A stretch of DNA of 64,000 bases from Arthrobacter sp. MYb214 (lineage in GTDB: Bacteria; Actinomycetota; Actinomycetes; Actinomycetales; Micrococcaceae), in contig NZ_PCPZ01000004.1 in the NCBI RefSeq assembly GCF_002979865.1, forward strand, positions 186,001 to 250,000, written 5' to 3'. The position numbers and the translations under genes are program-made. Shown here piece after piece: positions 51,585 through 60,490 of this stretch. The notes beneath the pieces are model-generated. The model was not told where the DNA came from and searched no databases. It saw only the letters and a program-made list of their open reading frames with translations. Each line of letters opens with the position of its first letter. Position 1 is the first letter of the stretch.

Positions 51585-52934
51585 GTGAATACCAGCCCAA
51601 TGACATCCAGCAATGCCGCCAATGGCGCCGTGCGCTGGGTGGTGGTGATCGCCGCCATCGCCCTGATCTTCGACGGCTACGACCTGGTGGTTTTCGGAAC
51701 CATCGTCTCCACGCTGCTGGCGGACCCCAGCCAGCTCGGCCAGCTCGATGAAGCCGCCGCCGGATTGCTGGGCAGCTACGCGCTGCTCGGCGTGATGGTC
51801 GGTGCGCTGTCCACCGGCGCGATCGGCGACTACATCGGCCGGCGCAAGGCGATGATCACCGGCATCATCTGGTTCTCCGTCGGCATGGGCCTGACCGCGC
51901 TGGCCTCCGACACCCTGTGGTTCGGCATCCTGCGCTTCCTCACCGGCATGGGCGTGGGCGCGATCGTGGCCACCGCTGGCGCGGTGGTGGCCGAGTTCGC
52001 CCCGAAGAACAGTCGCAACTACTACAACGCGATCGTCTACTCGGGCGTGCCGGCCGGAGGCGTGCTCGCCTCGCTGCTGGCCATGGTGCTCAGCGACGTG
52101 ATCGGCTGGCGCGGGCTGTTCCTCATCGGCGCGCTGCCGCTGCTGTTCCTGCTGCCGATGGCCTGGTTCAAGCTGCCCGAATCCCCGCAGTGGCTGCTCT
52201 CCCGCGGCCGCGTGGCCGAAGCCCGCGAGGTGGCTGCGCGCACCGGAATGCTGCTGGAACTTCCCAGCGACGCCGATGCCGGGCAGCTGAAGGCCGAACG
52301 TGTCGGCTTCGCCGCGCTGGCCACCAGGCGCTACGCGCTGCCTACCGCACTGCTGGGCATGATGAGCTTCGCCGGACTGCTGCTGACCTATGGGCTGAAC
52401 ACCTGGATGCCGGAAATCATGCAGCAGGCAGGCTACGGCAAGTCCCATTCGCTGCTCTTCTTGCTGGTGCTGAACCTCGCCGCGGTCTTCGGCGGGCTGC
52501 TGGCTTCGGTGGCCGCCGACCGCGTCGGCCCCAAGCAGGTCGTGGCGCTGACCTTCTTCCTGGCCGCGCTGGCAATGGTGCTGCTGACCCTCAAGCTCCC
52601 GCTGGGCTTGCTGCTGTCCCTGGTGGCAGTGGCAGGTGTGGGAACCATCGGCACGCAGGTGCTGATCTACGGCTTTGTGTCGAACTACTACCACAGTGCC
52701 GCCCGCGGGGCCGGGGTGGCCTGGTGCGCCGGATTCGGCAGGCTGGGCGGGATCTTCGGCCCGCTGCTGGGCGGAGTGCTGCTTTCGGCGGGAGTTTCCC
52801 CGGGAACCGCATTCTATGTCTTCGCCGCAGTTGCTATCGTTGGAACGCTGGTCACCACCTGCGTCCCGATGACCCGTTCGGCCGCGCAGCGCAGCGCGCA
52901 AGAAGAGCTGGCTGCCGCGGGAGCAGGGAAGTAG
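51585..52934 (+). CDS. benK: Benzoate/aromatic acid:H+ symporter (MFS, AAHS family)
   Basis: This 449-residue protein has 12 predicted spans and the AAHS hallmark Asp in IFDGYDLVVFG of the first span, the loop motif GDYIGRRKA after the second and ESPQWLLSRGR in the central loop, as in BenK/PcaK/MhpT. It imports benzoate for the neighbouring enzymes. I use GTG 51585 with GGAAAA upstream; an ATG at 51600 would remove five residues and has no ribosome-binding site. Confidence 0.9.
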   Translation: MNTSPMTSSNAANGAVRWVVVIAAIALIFDGYDLVVFGTIVSTLLADPSQLGQLDEAAAGLLGSYALLGVMVGALSTGAIGDYIGRRKAMITGIIWFSVGMGLTALASDTLWFGILRFLTGMGVGAIVATAGAVVAEFAPKNSRNYYNAIVYSGVPAGGVLASLLAMVLSDVIGWRGLFLIGALPLLFLLPMAWFKLPESPQWLLSRGRVAEAREVAARTGMLLELPSDADAGQLKAERVGFAALATRRYALPTALLGMMSFAGLLLTYGLNTWMPEIMQQAGYGKSHSLLFLLVLNLAAVFGGLLASVAADRVGPKQVVALTFFLAALAMVLLTLKLPLGLLLSLVAVAGVGTIGTQVLIYGFVSNYYHSAARGAGVAWCAGFGRLGGIFGPLLGGVLLSAGVSPGTAFYVFAAVAIVGTLVTTCVPMTRSAAQRSAQEELAAAGAGK

Positions 52935-52973
52935 CAGCACATCGAAACGCAACGCGGCGACGCAGGAAGGCTG

Positions 52974-55667
52974 GTGAACGCCATGCTCAGTGCCCAGCAG
53001 GGCCAGGATGCGCTCATCGGCCTTTCCCGCGAAGTCCAGCAAACTGGCAGTACCCTGGCCGTGCTGAAGGGTCCGCGCGGCAGCGGCAAGAGCACGATCA
53101 TCAAGGCGCTGCTAACCCGGTTGGCCAGCCAATCGGTGCAGCTGGTGACCGCTTCGCGCTGGGAAACCGCGCAGCCCGGAGCCGCCTTGGGCCCGTTGCT
53201 GCAACGCAGCCACGCAGGCTCGGCCGGGGCGCTGGGCGAGGCCTTGCTGGAATACCTGCGCAGGGAGGCGCCGCAACCCCGTGTGCTGGTGCTGGAAAAT
53301 GCGCAATGGGTCGATGACCTGAGCTTCCAGGCGCTGCACTACGCCTGGCGCCGCTTGCGCAATGAACCGGTACTCATCGTGCTGGTGATGCGCGACCAGA
53401 ACCTGGCCAGGCTTTCACCGGAAACCCGGGAATTCCTGGCCGACAGCCAATTGAAGATCCTGCAGCTTCAAGTGCCCGATCCAACGCATGCGCGCGAGAT
53501 TATCTGCGCCAGGACGGGGATCGACCTGCCGCCCATGGCCGTCGAGCAGCTGGTGGACTACACCGAGGGCAACCTGCAGGTGGTCATCGAGCTGGCCCAG
53601 GAGAATCCGGAGCACAGCTGGGAGCAGTTCGACCGCTGGCCGCCTGCCCCTCACGCCCTGTCCTTGCACGTCATCGAGCTATTGGAGGGGTTGGAACCGC
53701 GGGCGCGGGCGCTGCTGGAAGCGGCCGCGGTGCTCGGCGCGCAGGCCCGGATCGACAATATCGCCAAGCTGGTGGGCGAGGATAATCCGCTGCTGCCGAT
53801 CCAGCAGATTCTCGACTCCTCGCTGGCGCAAACCCACGGCCATAGCGGGAAGGTGCGGCTCGGGTTCGAGAACGCATTGACCCAAATGGCTGTCTACCAT
53901 CAGATCCCGCTGAGCACCCGCATCCGGTTGCATGCTTGCGCCGCGGACATCGTCGAGGACCAGGGGGCCAAGCTGGGCCATCGGGCCGATGCGAGCATCC
54001 TGCCCGATGGCAGCTTGTCGATGGAACTGCAAGACTACGCGCGGTCCCAAGGCAAGCGGGGCGAGTGGTCTTCGGCCGCTACCGCGTACTTCAGGGCCAT
54101 GCACTTGTCCCCGGAACCGATGCGCCGCGACTCCCTGCTGCTCAACGCAGTGGATGCGATTGTCGCCGCCGGCGAGCTGCCGCGGGCGCAAACCTTCGCG
54201 CATCAGCTTTCGAGCTTGGAAAGCAGTCCGGAACGGGACGTGCTTTCCGGATACATCTCGATCCTGCAAGGCCGCGCCAACACCGCGCAGCGCTGGCTGT
54301 CCAGTGCCTGGCAGAACGCGGTCCAGCATCAGGACAACGATGTGATGGCCGCGATCGCCCAACGCCAAGTCCTCGATTCGCTGTGCCGTTTGAAGGGGCA
54401 GAAGATCATTGACTGGGCTGAGCAATCGCTGCGCCTTGCCCAGGTGGGCAGCCCGCTGGCCATTGAGAACGCAGCCATCCAAGGGCTCGGCCTGGCAATG
54501 ATGGGCCGGGCTGATGAGGGGGAACAGGTCTTGATGGACCTGCTGGCCACCCTTCCGGCGGGAGCACAGCGCCAGCGCGCGGAAATGTCACTGGGCTGGG
54601 TCTACCTCGCGACCGATCGCGTGGAGCTAGCCCGGCACGAGCTCTCCGCAGCCAGCTCCACGGACTTCAGCGATGGTTCCCTGCGCATCTCGCTGTGGGC
54701 CAAAGCCTGGTCGGCGCGCGCTGAATTCCTCATGGGCGACTGGGACCAAGCGCTGGAGACGGTTCGATCCGCGCAGTCCCTGCAAGAGCGTTCTGAAATC
54801 CAGATCCTGCGTCCGCTGATCCAGCTGACCGCGGTGCAGATTCACGCATTGCGCGGCAATTGGGAGCAGGCGGATCTGCACCTACGCAAGTCGTGGGCAC
54901 GCACCGGCAGCTATGCCATTATGGAGATGCCTTACCGGATGGCGCGGGCCGAGATTGCCCGGGCGCAGGCAAACCATGAAGAGGTTGTGCGGACGCTGGA
55001 ACCATTGCTTCGGCTGGACCGTACGCAGGGCATCGACCAAGCAGGTTTCTGGACCTGGCAGGATACATACGCCATGGCGCTAATCCGTTGCGAACGCCTG
55101 GATGAAGCAGAAAAATTCGTACAGCCGTTGCTGGAGAGTGCTCTCGCTTCAGGCCACCAGAGCGGAGGCGCTCGATTCCTGAGCGTGCAAGGCACCTTGC
55201 TGGCAGCCCGCGGTGATATCGACGCAGCCCGTTTGGCCTTTGAAGATGCCATCCGCCGTTTGGAAGGCATCGGGTCGGTCTACCACCGGGCAAAAATTGA
55301 TTTCTACTACGGGCAATGCCTGCGCCGAGCCGGCAAGCGAGCCGAATGCGTTGCGCCGTTGACCCGCGCGCTGGCGATTTTCGCGCACTTCGATGCATCC
55401 GTGTACATCGACCGCTGCACTCGTGAGCTCCAGGCAAGCGGAACCGGGATGCTGCGCAGGGAGAGTGCTGACTGGTCGACGCTGACGGCGCAGGAACAAG
55501 CCGTGGCCAAGCTGGTTTGCGAAGGTGCAAGCAATCGACGTGTCGCTGAAGAGCTGTATATAGGCACCAAGACAGTGCAGTACCACCTGACCAAGATCTA
55601 CACGAAGCTGGCGGTCTCAAACCGTACTGAGCTTGCTGCGCTGGCGCGTTTCGACCTTGAGGGATAG
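52974..55667 (+). CDS. benR: LuxR-family regulator of LAL/MalT type, probable ben activator
   Basis: This 897-residue protein has an N-terminal AAA-like ATPase (P-loop GPRGSGKST, residues 33-41; Walker B-like RVLVLENAQWVDD), a long TPR-like helical middle and a C-terminal LuxR HTH (LTAQEQAVAKLVCEGASNRR, then YIGTKTVQYHLTKIY). In Corynebacterium glutamicum a LuxR-type BenR in the ben cluster activates benABCD; position next to benK makes the same role likely. A GTG start follows AGGAAGG. ATP and an inducer probably switch it, as in MalT. Confidence 0.85.
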   Translation: MNAMLSAQQGQDALIGLSREVQQTGSTLAVLKGPRGSGKSTIIKALLTRLASQSVQLVTASRWETAQPGAALGPLLQRSHAGSAGALGEALLEYLRREAPQPRVLVLENAQWVDDLSFQALHYAWRRLRNEPVLIVLVMRDQNLARLSPETREFLADSQLKILQLQVPDPTHAREIICARTGIDLPPMAVEQLVDYTEGNLQVVIELAQENPEHSWEQFDRWPPAPHALSLHVIELLEGLEPRARALLEAAAVLGAQARIDNIAKLVGEDNPLLPIQQILDSSLAQTHGHSGKVRLGFENALTQMAVYHQIPLSTRIRLHACAADIVEDQGAKLGHRADASILPDGSLSMELQDYARSQGKRGEWSSAATAYFRAMHLSPEPMRRDSLLLNAVDAIVAAGELPRAQTFAHQLSSLESSPERDVLSGYISILQGRANTAQRWLSSAWQNAVQHQDNDVMAAIAQRQVLDSLCRLKGQKIIDWAEQSLRLAQVGSPLAIENAAIQGLGLAMMGRADEGEQVLMDLLATLPAGAQRQRAEMSLGWVYLATDRVELARHELSAASSTDFSDGSLRISLWAKAWSARAEFLMGDWDQALETVRSAQSLQERSEIQILRPLIQLTAVQIHALRGNWEQADLHLRKSWARTGSYAIMEMPYRMARAEIARAQANHEEVVRTLEPLLRLDRTQGIDQAGFWTWQDTYAMALIRCERLDEAEKFVQPLLESALASGHQSGGARFLSVQGTLLAARGDIDAARLAFEDAIRRLEGIGSVYHRAKIDFYYGQCLRRAGKRAECVAPLTRALAIFAHFDASVYIDRCTRELQASGTGMLRRESADWSTLTAQEQAVAKLVCEGASNRRVAEELYIGTKTVQYHLTKIYTKLAVSNRTELAALARFDLEG

Positions 55668-55786
55668 TGCCTTCGGACTGAGAAAAATTTTCATTCCCGA
55701 GGGCAGCAAAACCATGCGGAGTTCGAGTTGACCTGCGCGCTGTGACTGTAGATTTTTTTCATTCAGCACGAATCGCTTGAATCGAA

Positions 55787-55815
55787 CGCGGCCGGGATTC
55801 TTGATTCAGGCCGCG
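55787..55815 (+). terminator. Weak hairpin downstream of benR
   Basis: CGCGGCC (55787-55793) and GGCCGCG (55809-55815) can pair around a 15-nt loop in an otherwise AT-rich 258-bp gap between convergent genes. No T-run follows. Low confidence. Confidence 0.3.
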
Positions 55816-55925
55816 GCCAGCATTGCAACCAGACTCAAAGCCGTTGCTCCTGCGAAGTATGGGTGGTGTGGTGGTGCTAGTGACTGAAAAAATTTGTCAC
55901 TCGAAATCCAAATCAGGTACTGGCT

Positions 55926-57485
55926 CTAGCTGGTTCCGGTTCCGGGCAGGCCCTCATCTTGGCCGAGCCCCAGTACTCGCCGCACTTCGGGGGTCAATTG
56001 CACCTCGCAGGCCGCAGCCTCCTGGGGACGTTGAGGACAATGATCGTTGACATGATCAAATTTCTCCACGTTGTCCACGCTCTCGGGAACCGTGATTGAC
56101 CGCAGCCCGTGCGGAGATACCCACGTCTTGGAGCCATCCGGGCAAGCGAAGACCTTCCAGCCAAGCGCGTGCTTGTACATCTGATGCTGCTTGCACAAGA
56201 GATGAGTGTTCTGCCGGGTAGTGTGGCCGCCCTGTCCATATGCTTCGATGTGATCAATTTCCGAACGATCGGGCAGGCGGCGGCAACCAGGGAAACCGCA
56301 ATGCTGGTCGCGGTATCGCAGCAAATCGCGCAACCCCTGGGAAGGCCGATATTTCTTGGGCTCCACATCAATTGCGGCTCCCGTCCACGGGTCGGTCAGA
56401 ACGCGCTGGAACGACGGAGCATCCGCGGCGATTTCCAACGCTACGCCGATTGGGATCGGCCCGTAACCTTCCAAATCAGCGAGGGCGCGAGCGGGATTCG
56501 CGAGCATTTCAATGGCTGGGATCGTGATGGCAACCCGTGGCTTCAGCGGCATGCCTTCCATTCCGGGCCAGCCATGCAGATACACGTCCGCAAGCAAATC
56601 GGCTTCAACCTGCGTTTGCGTGCGCAGATCCTTGGAATCAGTGATCTGGGCGGCTGCCTGCTTTATCGAGTTGCGAATCGAATGGATGACATCAGCGCGG
56701 TGATGCAGCTGCAAGGTTGCCATGCCATTCTCCTCATTCCACACCTTGAGATTACGGGCTGCGAATGCGTTCTTCTGCCGGTTCTCTGCCGAATTGGGAT
56801 TCATCCGGTCGTGAAAGCGACGGGCCCGCTGGTAGACGGTCTCGTCGCAGGCTGTTCTTGCCAGAGGCAGCAAATTTTCCTCCATGCGGCCGACCTGCTC
56901 CGGGGAAAGGTCTTGCGAGTATTTGACGATGTCGTGGGCGGCCTTAACGGTAATCTCACCTGCAGCGAGCGCGGCAAGGGTGGCTTTGCAGGCGTGGCGC
57001 AAGCCCTTGGCATGGAACATCCGCTTGCTGGCTTTACGGACGGATTCGCGCAATGCGACAGCTGACTCAGCTACGAAATTGGAGTTGATGACCTGCTCGC
57101 TGCCACGGTCTATGCCATAGTATTCGGCACTCTTGCTGGCTTCGGCTTCCTCGTCTGGGGTGTGGGCATGCTCGGTGGCAATCAGGTCATTGAAGGACGC
57201 GCTGACCTGCTCGACTCCGTCTGCCAGTAAAACGCAGATAGCGGCTTCAGCGCTGCTCATCAGGCGTTGGAGTTTCTTCAGGCGTTCCAATGCGTCTCCG
57301 GGCCCATCCACGGGGCCCGCATTGAATAGTTCGTCGGCAACCTGCTTGATGGGTCCGAAGAACAACTGGTGCTCGCGATGGGCGTCGAGCGCTGACGCTC
57401 TGTGCGACTCCATGCGGGTGCCCGGCGGGCGCAGTGGAAGGCGATGTTCATCGTCGTGATCGTCTAGATATGCGGGAATAGTCAT
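55926..57485 (-). CDS. DUF222 / HNH endonuclease-domain protein (13E12-like)
   Basis: This 519-residue protein has an actinobacterial DUF222 domain over most of its length and a C-terminal HNH nuclease module (HCGFPGCRRLPDRSEIDHIEAY, then GHTTRQNTHLLCKQHQMYKH) with the expected Cys and His metal ligands. Such proteins occur in many copies in actinobacterial genomes, often in variable regions, and resemble the mycobacterial 13E12 family; their role is unknown. DNA around it is visibly more AT-rich than its neighbours. It separates the ben and cat genes. Confidence 0.87.
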   Translation of the reverse strand: MTIPAYLDDHDDEHRLPLRPPGTRMESHRASALDAHREHQLFFGPIKQVADELFNAGPVDGPGDALERLKKLQRLMSSAEAAICVLLADGVEQVSASFNDLIATEHAHTPDEEAEASKSAEYYGIDRGSEQVINSNFVAESAVALRESVRKASKRMFHAKGLRHACKATLAALAAGEITVKAAHDIVKYSQDLSPEQVGRMEENLLPLARTACDETVYQRARRFHDRMNPNSAENRQKNAFAARNLKVWNEENGMATLQLHHRADVIHSIRNSIKQAAAQITDSKDLRTQTQVEADLLADVYLHGWPGMEGMPLKPRVAITIPAIEMLANPARALADLEGYGPIPIGVALEIAADAPSFQRVLTDPWTGAAIDVEPKKYRPSQGLRDLLRYRDQHCGFPGCRRLPDRSEIDHIEAYGQGGHTTRQNTHLLCKQHQMYKHALGWKVFACPDGSKTWVSPHGLRSITVPESVDNVEKFDHVNDHCPQRPQEAAACEVQLTPEVRRVLGLGQDEGLPGTGTS

Positions 57486-57629
57486 AGTTAACGTTCGCGC
57501 AGATTATCGACAGTATCTTCTGGTTCGAAACCAATTGTGGATAAGTTCTAGAAAGTTTATACGAATGCGCTTAAGCGTGGTTCTGGCGCGAAAATCGCTG
57601 GACCAGGGGAGGCAGTGATGGGTGCCGTG

Positions 57630-58130
57630 CTAGTTGCTAGTTGGATGCAGGGGGCGCGGCGGGCGGGTGAAGGCAGTTCGGATGCCAAGGGCTGCCATGG
57701 CTGCGAGTATGGCAAAGGCGAGGACGCTGGCCATGTACAGGGGTGCGGCTAGATCCGCGGCGGCATCGGCGTTCCAATCGGCAAAGGTGTCGCCCACCGA
57801 GTTCATATTGGCGAAGGAAGCGAAGAAATAAGCCGGTGCGCCTAAGGCAATGATCAGGCTCCAAGCTCCGATAGCCGCCCAGGCGGGCAGCTTGCGTCCG
57901 GCAGAAACTACCGGAACGAGCCAAGAAATGGCGAGGGCGGTTCCAGTGGCTGCGAAGACCCACCCTCCAAGCGAGTCGTAATTCTGGTCCATTGAGGCCA
58001 TCTCGGAAATGGTTTCATCGAGGGAGAGTCCACTTGCTGCGGTCACGGCCCAATTGTTCATGAGCAGTGAGCCGTAAGCCGCGTAAGCCACGATCATGGC
58101 GAACCCGGAGATGGCTAGAAGTTTACGCAT
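57630..58130 (-). CDS. Hypothetical membrane protein (about four spans)
   Basis: This 166-residue protein has hydrophobic segments LLAISGFAMIVAYAAYGSLL, WVFAATGTALAISWLVPVV, WAAIGAWSLIIALGAPAYFF and APLYMASVLAFAILAAMAAL, and a Pro-rich C-terminus (TRPPRPLHPTSN). No family recognised. The ribosome-binding site is weak (TTAGG). It follows the HNH gene region on the same strand but not in an evident operon. Confidence 0.65.
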   Translation of the reverse strand: MRKLLAISGFAMIVAYAAYGSLLMNNWAVTAASGLSLDETISEMASMDQNYDSLGGWVFAATGTALAISWLVPVVSAGRKLPAWAAIGAWSLIIALGAPAYFFASFANMNSVGDTFADWNADAAADLAAPLYMASVLAFAILAAMAALGIRTAFTRPPRPLHPTSN

Positions 58131-58384
58131 GTCAGTAGCCTAACAGTGCACTAGTCAACTCGGTGGGATAACCAATACGCGTATGAGTTGGGCGTCCATG
58201 CTACTTCCTTGCACGATCAAGCTGTCCTGAGGCCAGCTGCCTGTATTCCAGCTGCAAGAATCCGTGAATCAGATGCCCTTAGTCGGTAAGGTGGATTATG
58301 GGCCGATCGGGCGCCAAAAGCGATCGCGCGAGCGACATCACCCAGCGCCGCAATGCAGCGCCAACCGTTAGAAGGAGACTAGGG

Positions 58385-58726
58385 ATGATCTTCACCAAAA
58401 AAGGCGACGCCGCAGTTCTGGCCAAGCTCAGCACAGCTCCAGCACCCTATCGCGAGATTGCCGAACGGCTTCACGCCATAATCATGCAGAGCGCACCATC
58501 ACTGGAGCCGATCGTCCGCTGGGGACTTCCGTTCTACGTCCGGGATGGCAAAGACGTCTGCTACATCAAGCCTGACAAGGACTTCGTAGCTTTCGGTTTT
58601 GGAGAAGTCGTGAATCCTGCCTACGAGGAAGGCTCCCACATGCATCCAGTTGCATGGACTATCACCTCGCTGGATTCTGCAACGGAAGACAGGATCCGGG
58701 ACCTGGTGAAGAAGGCCGCGGGCTGA
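58385..58726 (+). CDS. DUF1801-domain protein
   Basis: This 113-residue protein has the DUF1801 core LEPIVRWGLPFYVRDGKDVCYI followed by DFVAFGFGE. ATG 58385 is preceded by AAGGAG at 7 nt, so I exclude the open frame upstream. Role unknown. It is only distantly like the DUF1801 protein at 45046. Confidence 0.82.
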   Translation: MIFTKKGDAAVLAKLSTAPAPYREIAERLHAIIMQSAPSLEPIVRWGLPFYVRDGKDVCYIKPDKDFVAFGFGEVVNPAYEEGSHMHPVAWTITSLDSATEDRIRDLVKKAAG

Positions 58727-58879
58727 TCCCGAGCAAGCTAGCTGGCCGCAAGATGAACAGTGCGCCCGCTGCAGGCAGCCGCATTGCCTGGAGTCCGTCC
58801 TCAAGTGCGCCGAAGGCCCCGGCAGCGTCATTGCTGTCGGGACCTTCCGCTTCGCGTCGGTAGTACTGAGGGCAAAAGC

Positions 58880-59032
58880 CTAGGCGGCAAGCATCGAGAT
58901 GCCGTGCTCCTCTTCTGGTATCCATCCGGTCCAGGCCCAGTGGTTCTGGGGTTCGCTGGTATCGGCAGCTCGGTGCGCGATGGATTGGGGTTGGAACTTC
59001 CCGGCTGGATCGTTCAGTGTTGAAGCATTCAT
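58880..59032 (-). CDS. Small hypothetical protein downstream of catA (50 residues)
   Basis: The frame begins MNASTLNDPAGKFQPQ and ends NHWAWTGWIPEEEHGISMLAA. GGGAG lies 6 nt before the ATG, which supports translation. It is polar with a Trp-rich WAWTGWIPEEE segment; no family recognised. It lies 117 bp after the catA stop on the same strand, behind a hairpin, and may be expressed by read-through. Confidence 0.6.
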   Translation of the reverse strand: MNASTLNDPAGKFQPQSIAHRAADTSEPQNHWAWTGWIPEEEHGISMLAA

Positions 59033-59091
59033 GCTGCGCTCCCATTGGATTGGCGGGTGTTCGCCCGTTCGTCGAGGTTCCGGGTACGGCA

Positions 59092-59131
59092 ACGGCGGGG
59101 GTCCGGCCAATGCTGCCGGGACCCCCGCCGT
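59092..59131 (-). terminator. Hairpin downstream of catA
   Basis: Arms 59092-59104 and 59119-59131 pair over 13 bp, and an inner GGC/GCC pairing extends the stem. No T-run in either direction. It lies 18 bp after the catA stop. Confidence 0.65.
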
Positions 59132-59149
59132 GTTGAGGCGCGCTGGGGC

Positions 59150-60007
59150 TTACTTCACAGGGTCGAGCACGAAGTCGTAGGTGACCTGCTTGCCGTTGCC
59201 CGATGCTGCTGGGTGCACGTCGAGCATCAGTTCCGGCTTCACCGCGGTGGCGATGTCGTCGTCGTTGTGCGCATCGCCCGGGAAGTACAGCTGGGCGGTG
59301 AGCAACTCGTGGCCCTCGGCGGAGACCTTCAGGTGCAGGTGCGCTGGGCGCCACGCGTGCCAGCCGGCGGCGGCGATCAGCTGGCCGCAGGCGCCGTCGG
59401 TCGGGATCTGGTACGGGGCTGGCTGCATGGTGTTGATCTGGAAGTTGCCTTCCTCGTCAGCAATGAAGGTGCCGCGCAGGTTCCACTCGGGGATGCCAGG
59501 GGCGAACTGCGAGTAGAAGCCCTCTTCGTCTGCGTGCCACAGCTCGATCTTGGCGTTCTTCAGCGCCGAGCCGTCGGTGGAGCGGACCTGGCCCTGGAAG
59601 AGCAGGTTGGTGCCCTTCTCGTCCTCGCGCATCGAGATGGTGGCAGGGGTGTTCTGCGAAGGCGCTTCGGGCACGTAGTAAGGGCCTTCGATCGAGCCCT
59701 TGTTACCTTCGCGGTGGTCGGTGGCGACCTCTTCCACCGAGTGCTCCAGCCACACGTCCAGGAACAATGGCCATTCGCCGTCGTCGCCAACCTTGATCAA
59801 CCATGCCTTCAGGGCATTGAACTCGTCGTAGCTCACGCGCTCTTCGAGGATGATGTCGTTGGCGGCCTTGACGAGCTTGGAAGCAAGCATGTTCACGCGC
59901 TCGGTGGAGGTCGCGATGCTGCCGAGCTTGCCGGAGTTGCGGAAGCTGTCGGTGGCGGCGTTGCCGGACTTGGCTGCAGTTGCGTCTGCTGGAGTTTCAG
60001 TGGTCAT
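59150..60007 (-). CDS. catA: Catechol 1,2-dioxygenase
   Basis: This 285-residue intradiol dioxygenase cleaves catechol to cis,cis-muconate. The Fe(III) ligands are visible: Tyr111 (EGPYYVPEAP), a second Tyr near residue 199 (APYQIPTDG), and His223 and His225 (RPAHLHLKV). The N-terminal helical dimerisation domain spans about residues 30-100. GGGGAG precedes ATG 60007. A 193-bp gap with paired TTGATATTCAA-type sites separates it from catC, so it probably has its own promoter despite sharing strand with catBC. Confidence 0.95.
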   Translation of the reverse strand: MTTETPADATAAKSGNAATDSFRNSGKLGSIATSTERVNMLASKLVKAANDIILEERVSYDEFNALKAWLIKVGDDGEWPLFLDVWLEHSVEEVATDHREGNKGSIEGPYYVPEAPSQNTPATISMREDEKGTNLLFQGQVRSTDGSALKNAKIELWHADEEGFYSQFAPGIPEWNLRGTFIADEEGNFQINTMQPAPYQIPTDGACGQLIAAAGWHAWRPAHLHLKVSAEGHELLTAQLYFPGDAHNDDDIATAVKPELMLDVHPAASGNGKQVTYDFVLDPVK

Positions 60008-60075
60008 GGTGACTCCCCTAAATTATGTGGTGTGGCGGATGCGGATCCATACTGTGACCCCCATCATCCCGGGTG

Positions 60076-60154
60076 ATTGATATTCAATGTAGTGCAGCGT
60101 CTATGCCAAGTGAAATACTCATTTGTCGGCCATTGGAACGTTTTGAATATCAAT
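60076..60154. promoter_or_regulatory. Inverted ATTGATATTCAAT / TTGAATATCAAT pair and GTGAAATACT box before catA
   Basis: ATTGATATTCAAT (60076-60088) and its inverted counterpart (60142-60154) have centres 66 bp apart. Between them GTGAAATACTCATT (60110-60123) matches GTGAAATACTTATT upstream of catR (62582-62595) in 13 of 14 bases. The shared box suggests both promoters respond to one regulator, probably CatR. Confidence 0.6.
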
Positions 60155-60200
60155 GCTTGTGGGCTGGGACACGGAGGGAATCCGCCGGTCCGGAAAAGTC

Positions 60201-60479
60201 CTAGGCCAGCGAATTCGGATGCCTGGCCAGCGCGGTGACCTTGATCTTCATGTACGGGTACATCGGGAAGCCGCTGAGGATTTCGTGCAGTTCGTCGTTG
60301 GATTCGACGTTGTACAGCGAGTGGTTCGCGTACTCGCCGACCACGCGCCAGATGCCCTGCATCTTGCCGCTGCGCTGCAGGCTTGCGGAGTACTCCTTTT
60401 CCCGGGCCTGGAAGTCAGCGACTTGCTCATTGGTCAGGTGGTCCGGGAAAACAACGTCCATACGGGCGAGGAACAACAT
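60201..60479 (-). CDS. catC: Muconolactone delta-isomerase
   Basis: This 92-residue protein converts muconolactone to beta-ketoadipate enol-lactone. MLFLARMDVVFPDHL, the Glu-rich helix and GIWRVVGEYANHSLYNVESNDELHEIL followed by GFPMYPYMKIKVTAL are typical of CatC at its usual length. It starts 11 bp after catB with a good GGAGAT site. Confidence 0.95.
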   Translation of the reverse strand: MLFLARMDVVFPDHLTNEQVADFQAREKEYSASLQRSGKMQGIWRVVGEYANHSLYNVESNDELHEILSGFPMYPYMKIKVTALARHPNSLA

Positions 60480-60490
60480 GGGGATCTCCT

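Noticed and set aside
51378-53042. Long minus-strand frame opposite benK
   Set aside because: No motif or start signal; the plus strand encodes an intact AAHS transporter.
55926-57485. Mobile intron or homing endonuclease
   Set aside because: The HNH module is attached to a DUF222 domain, common as chromosomal multi-copy genes; no intron or intein boundary is visible.
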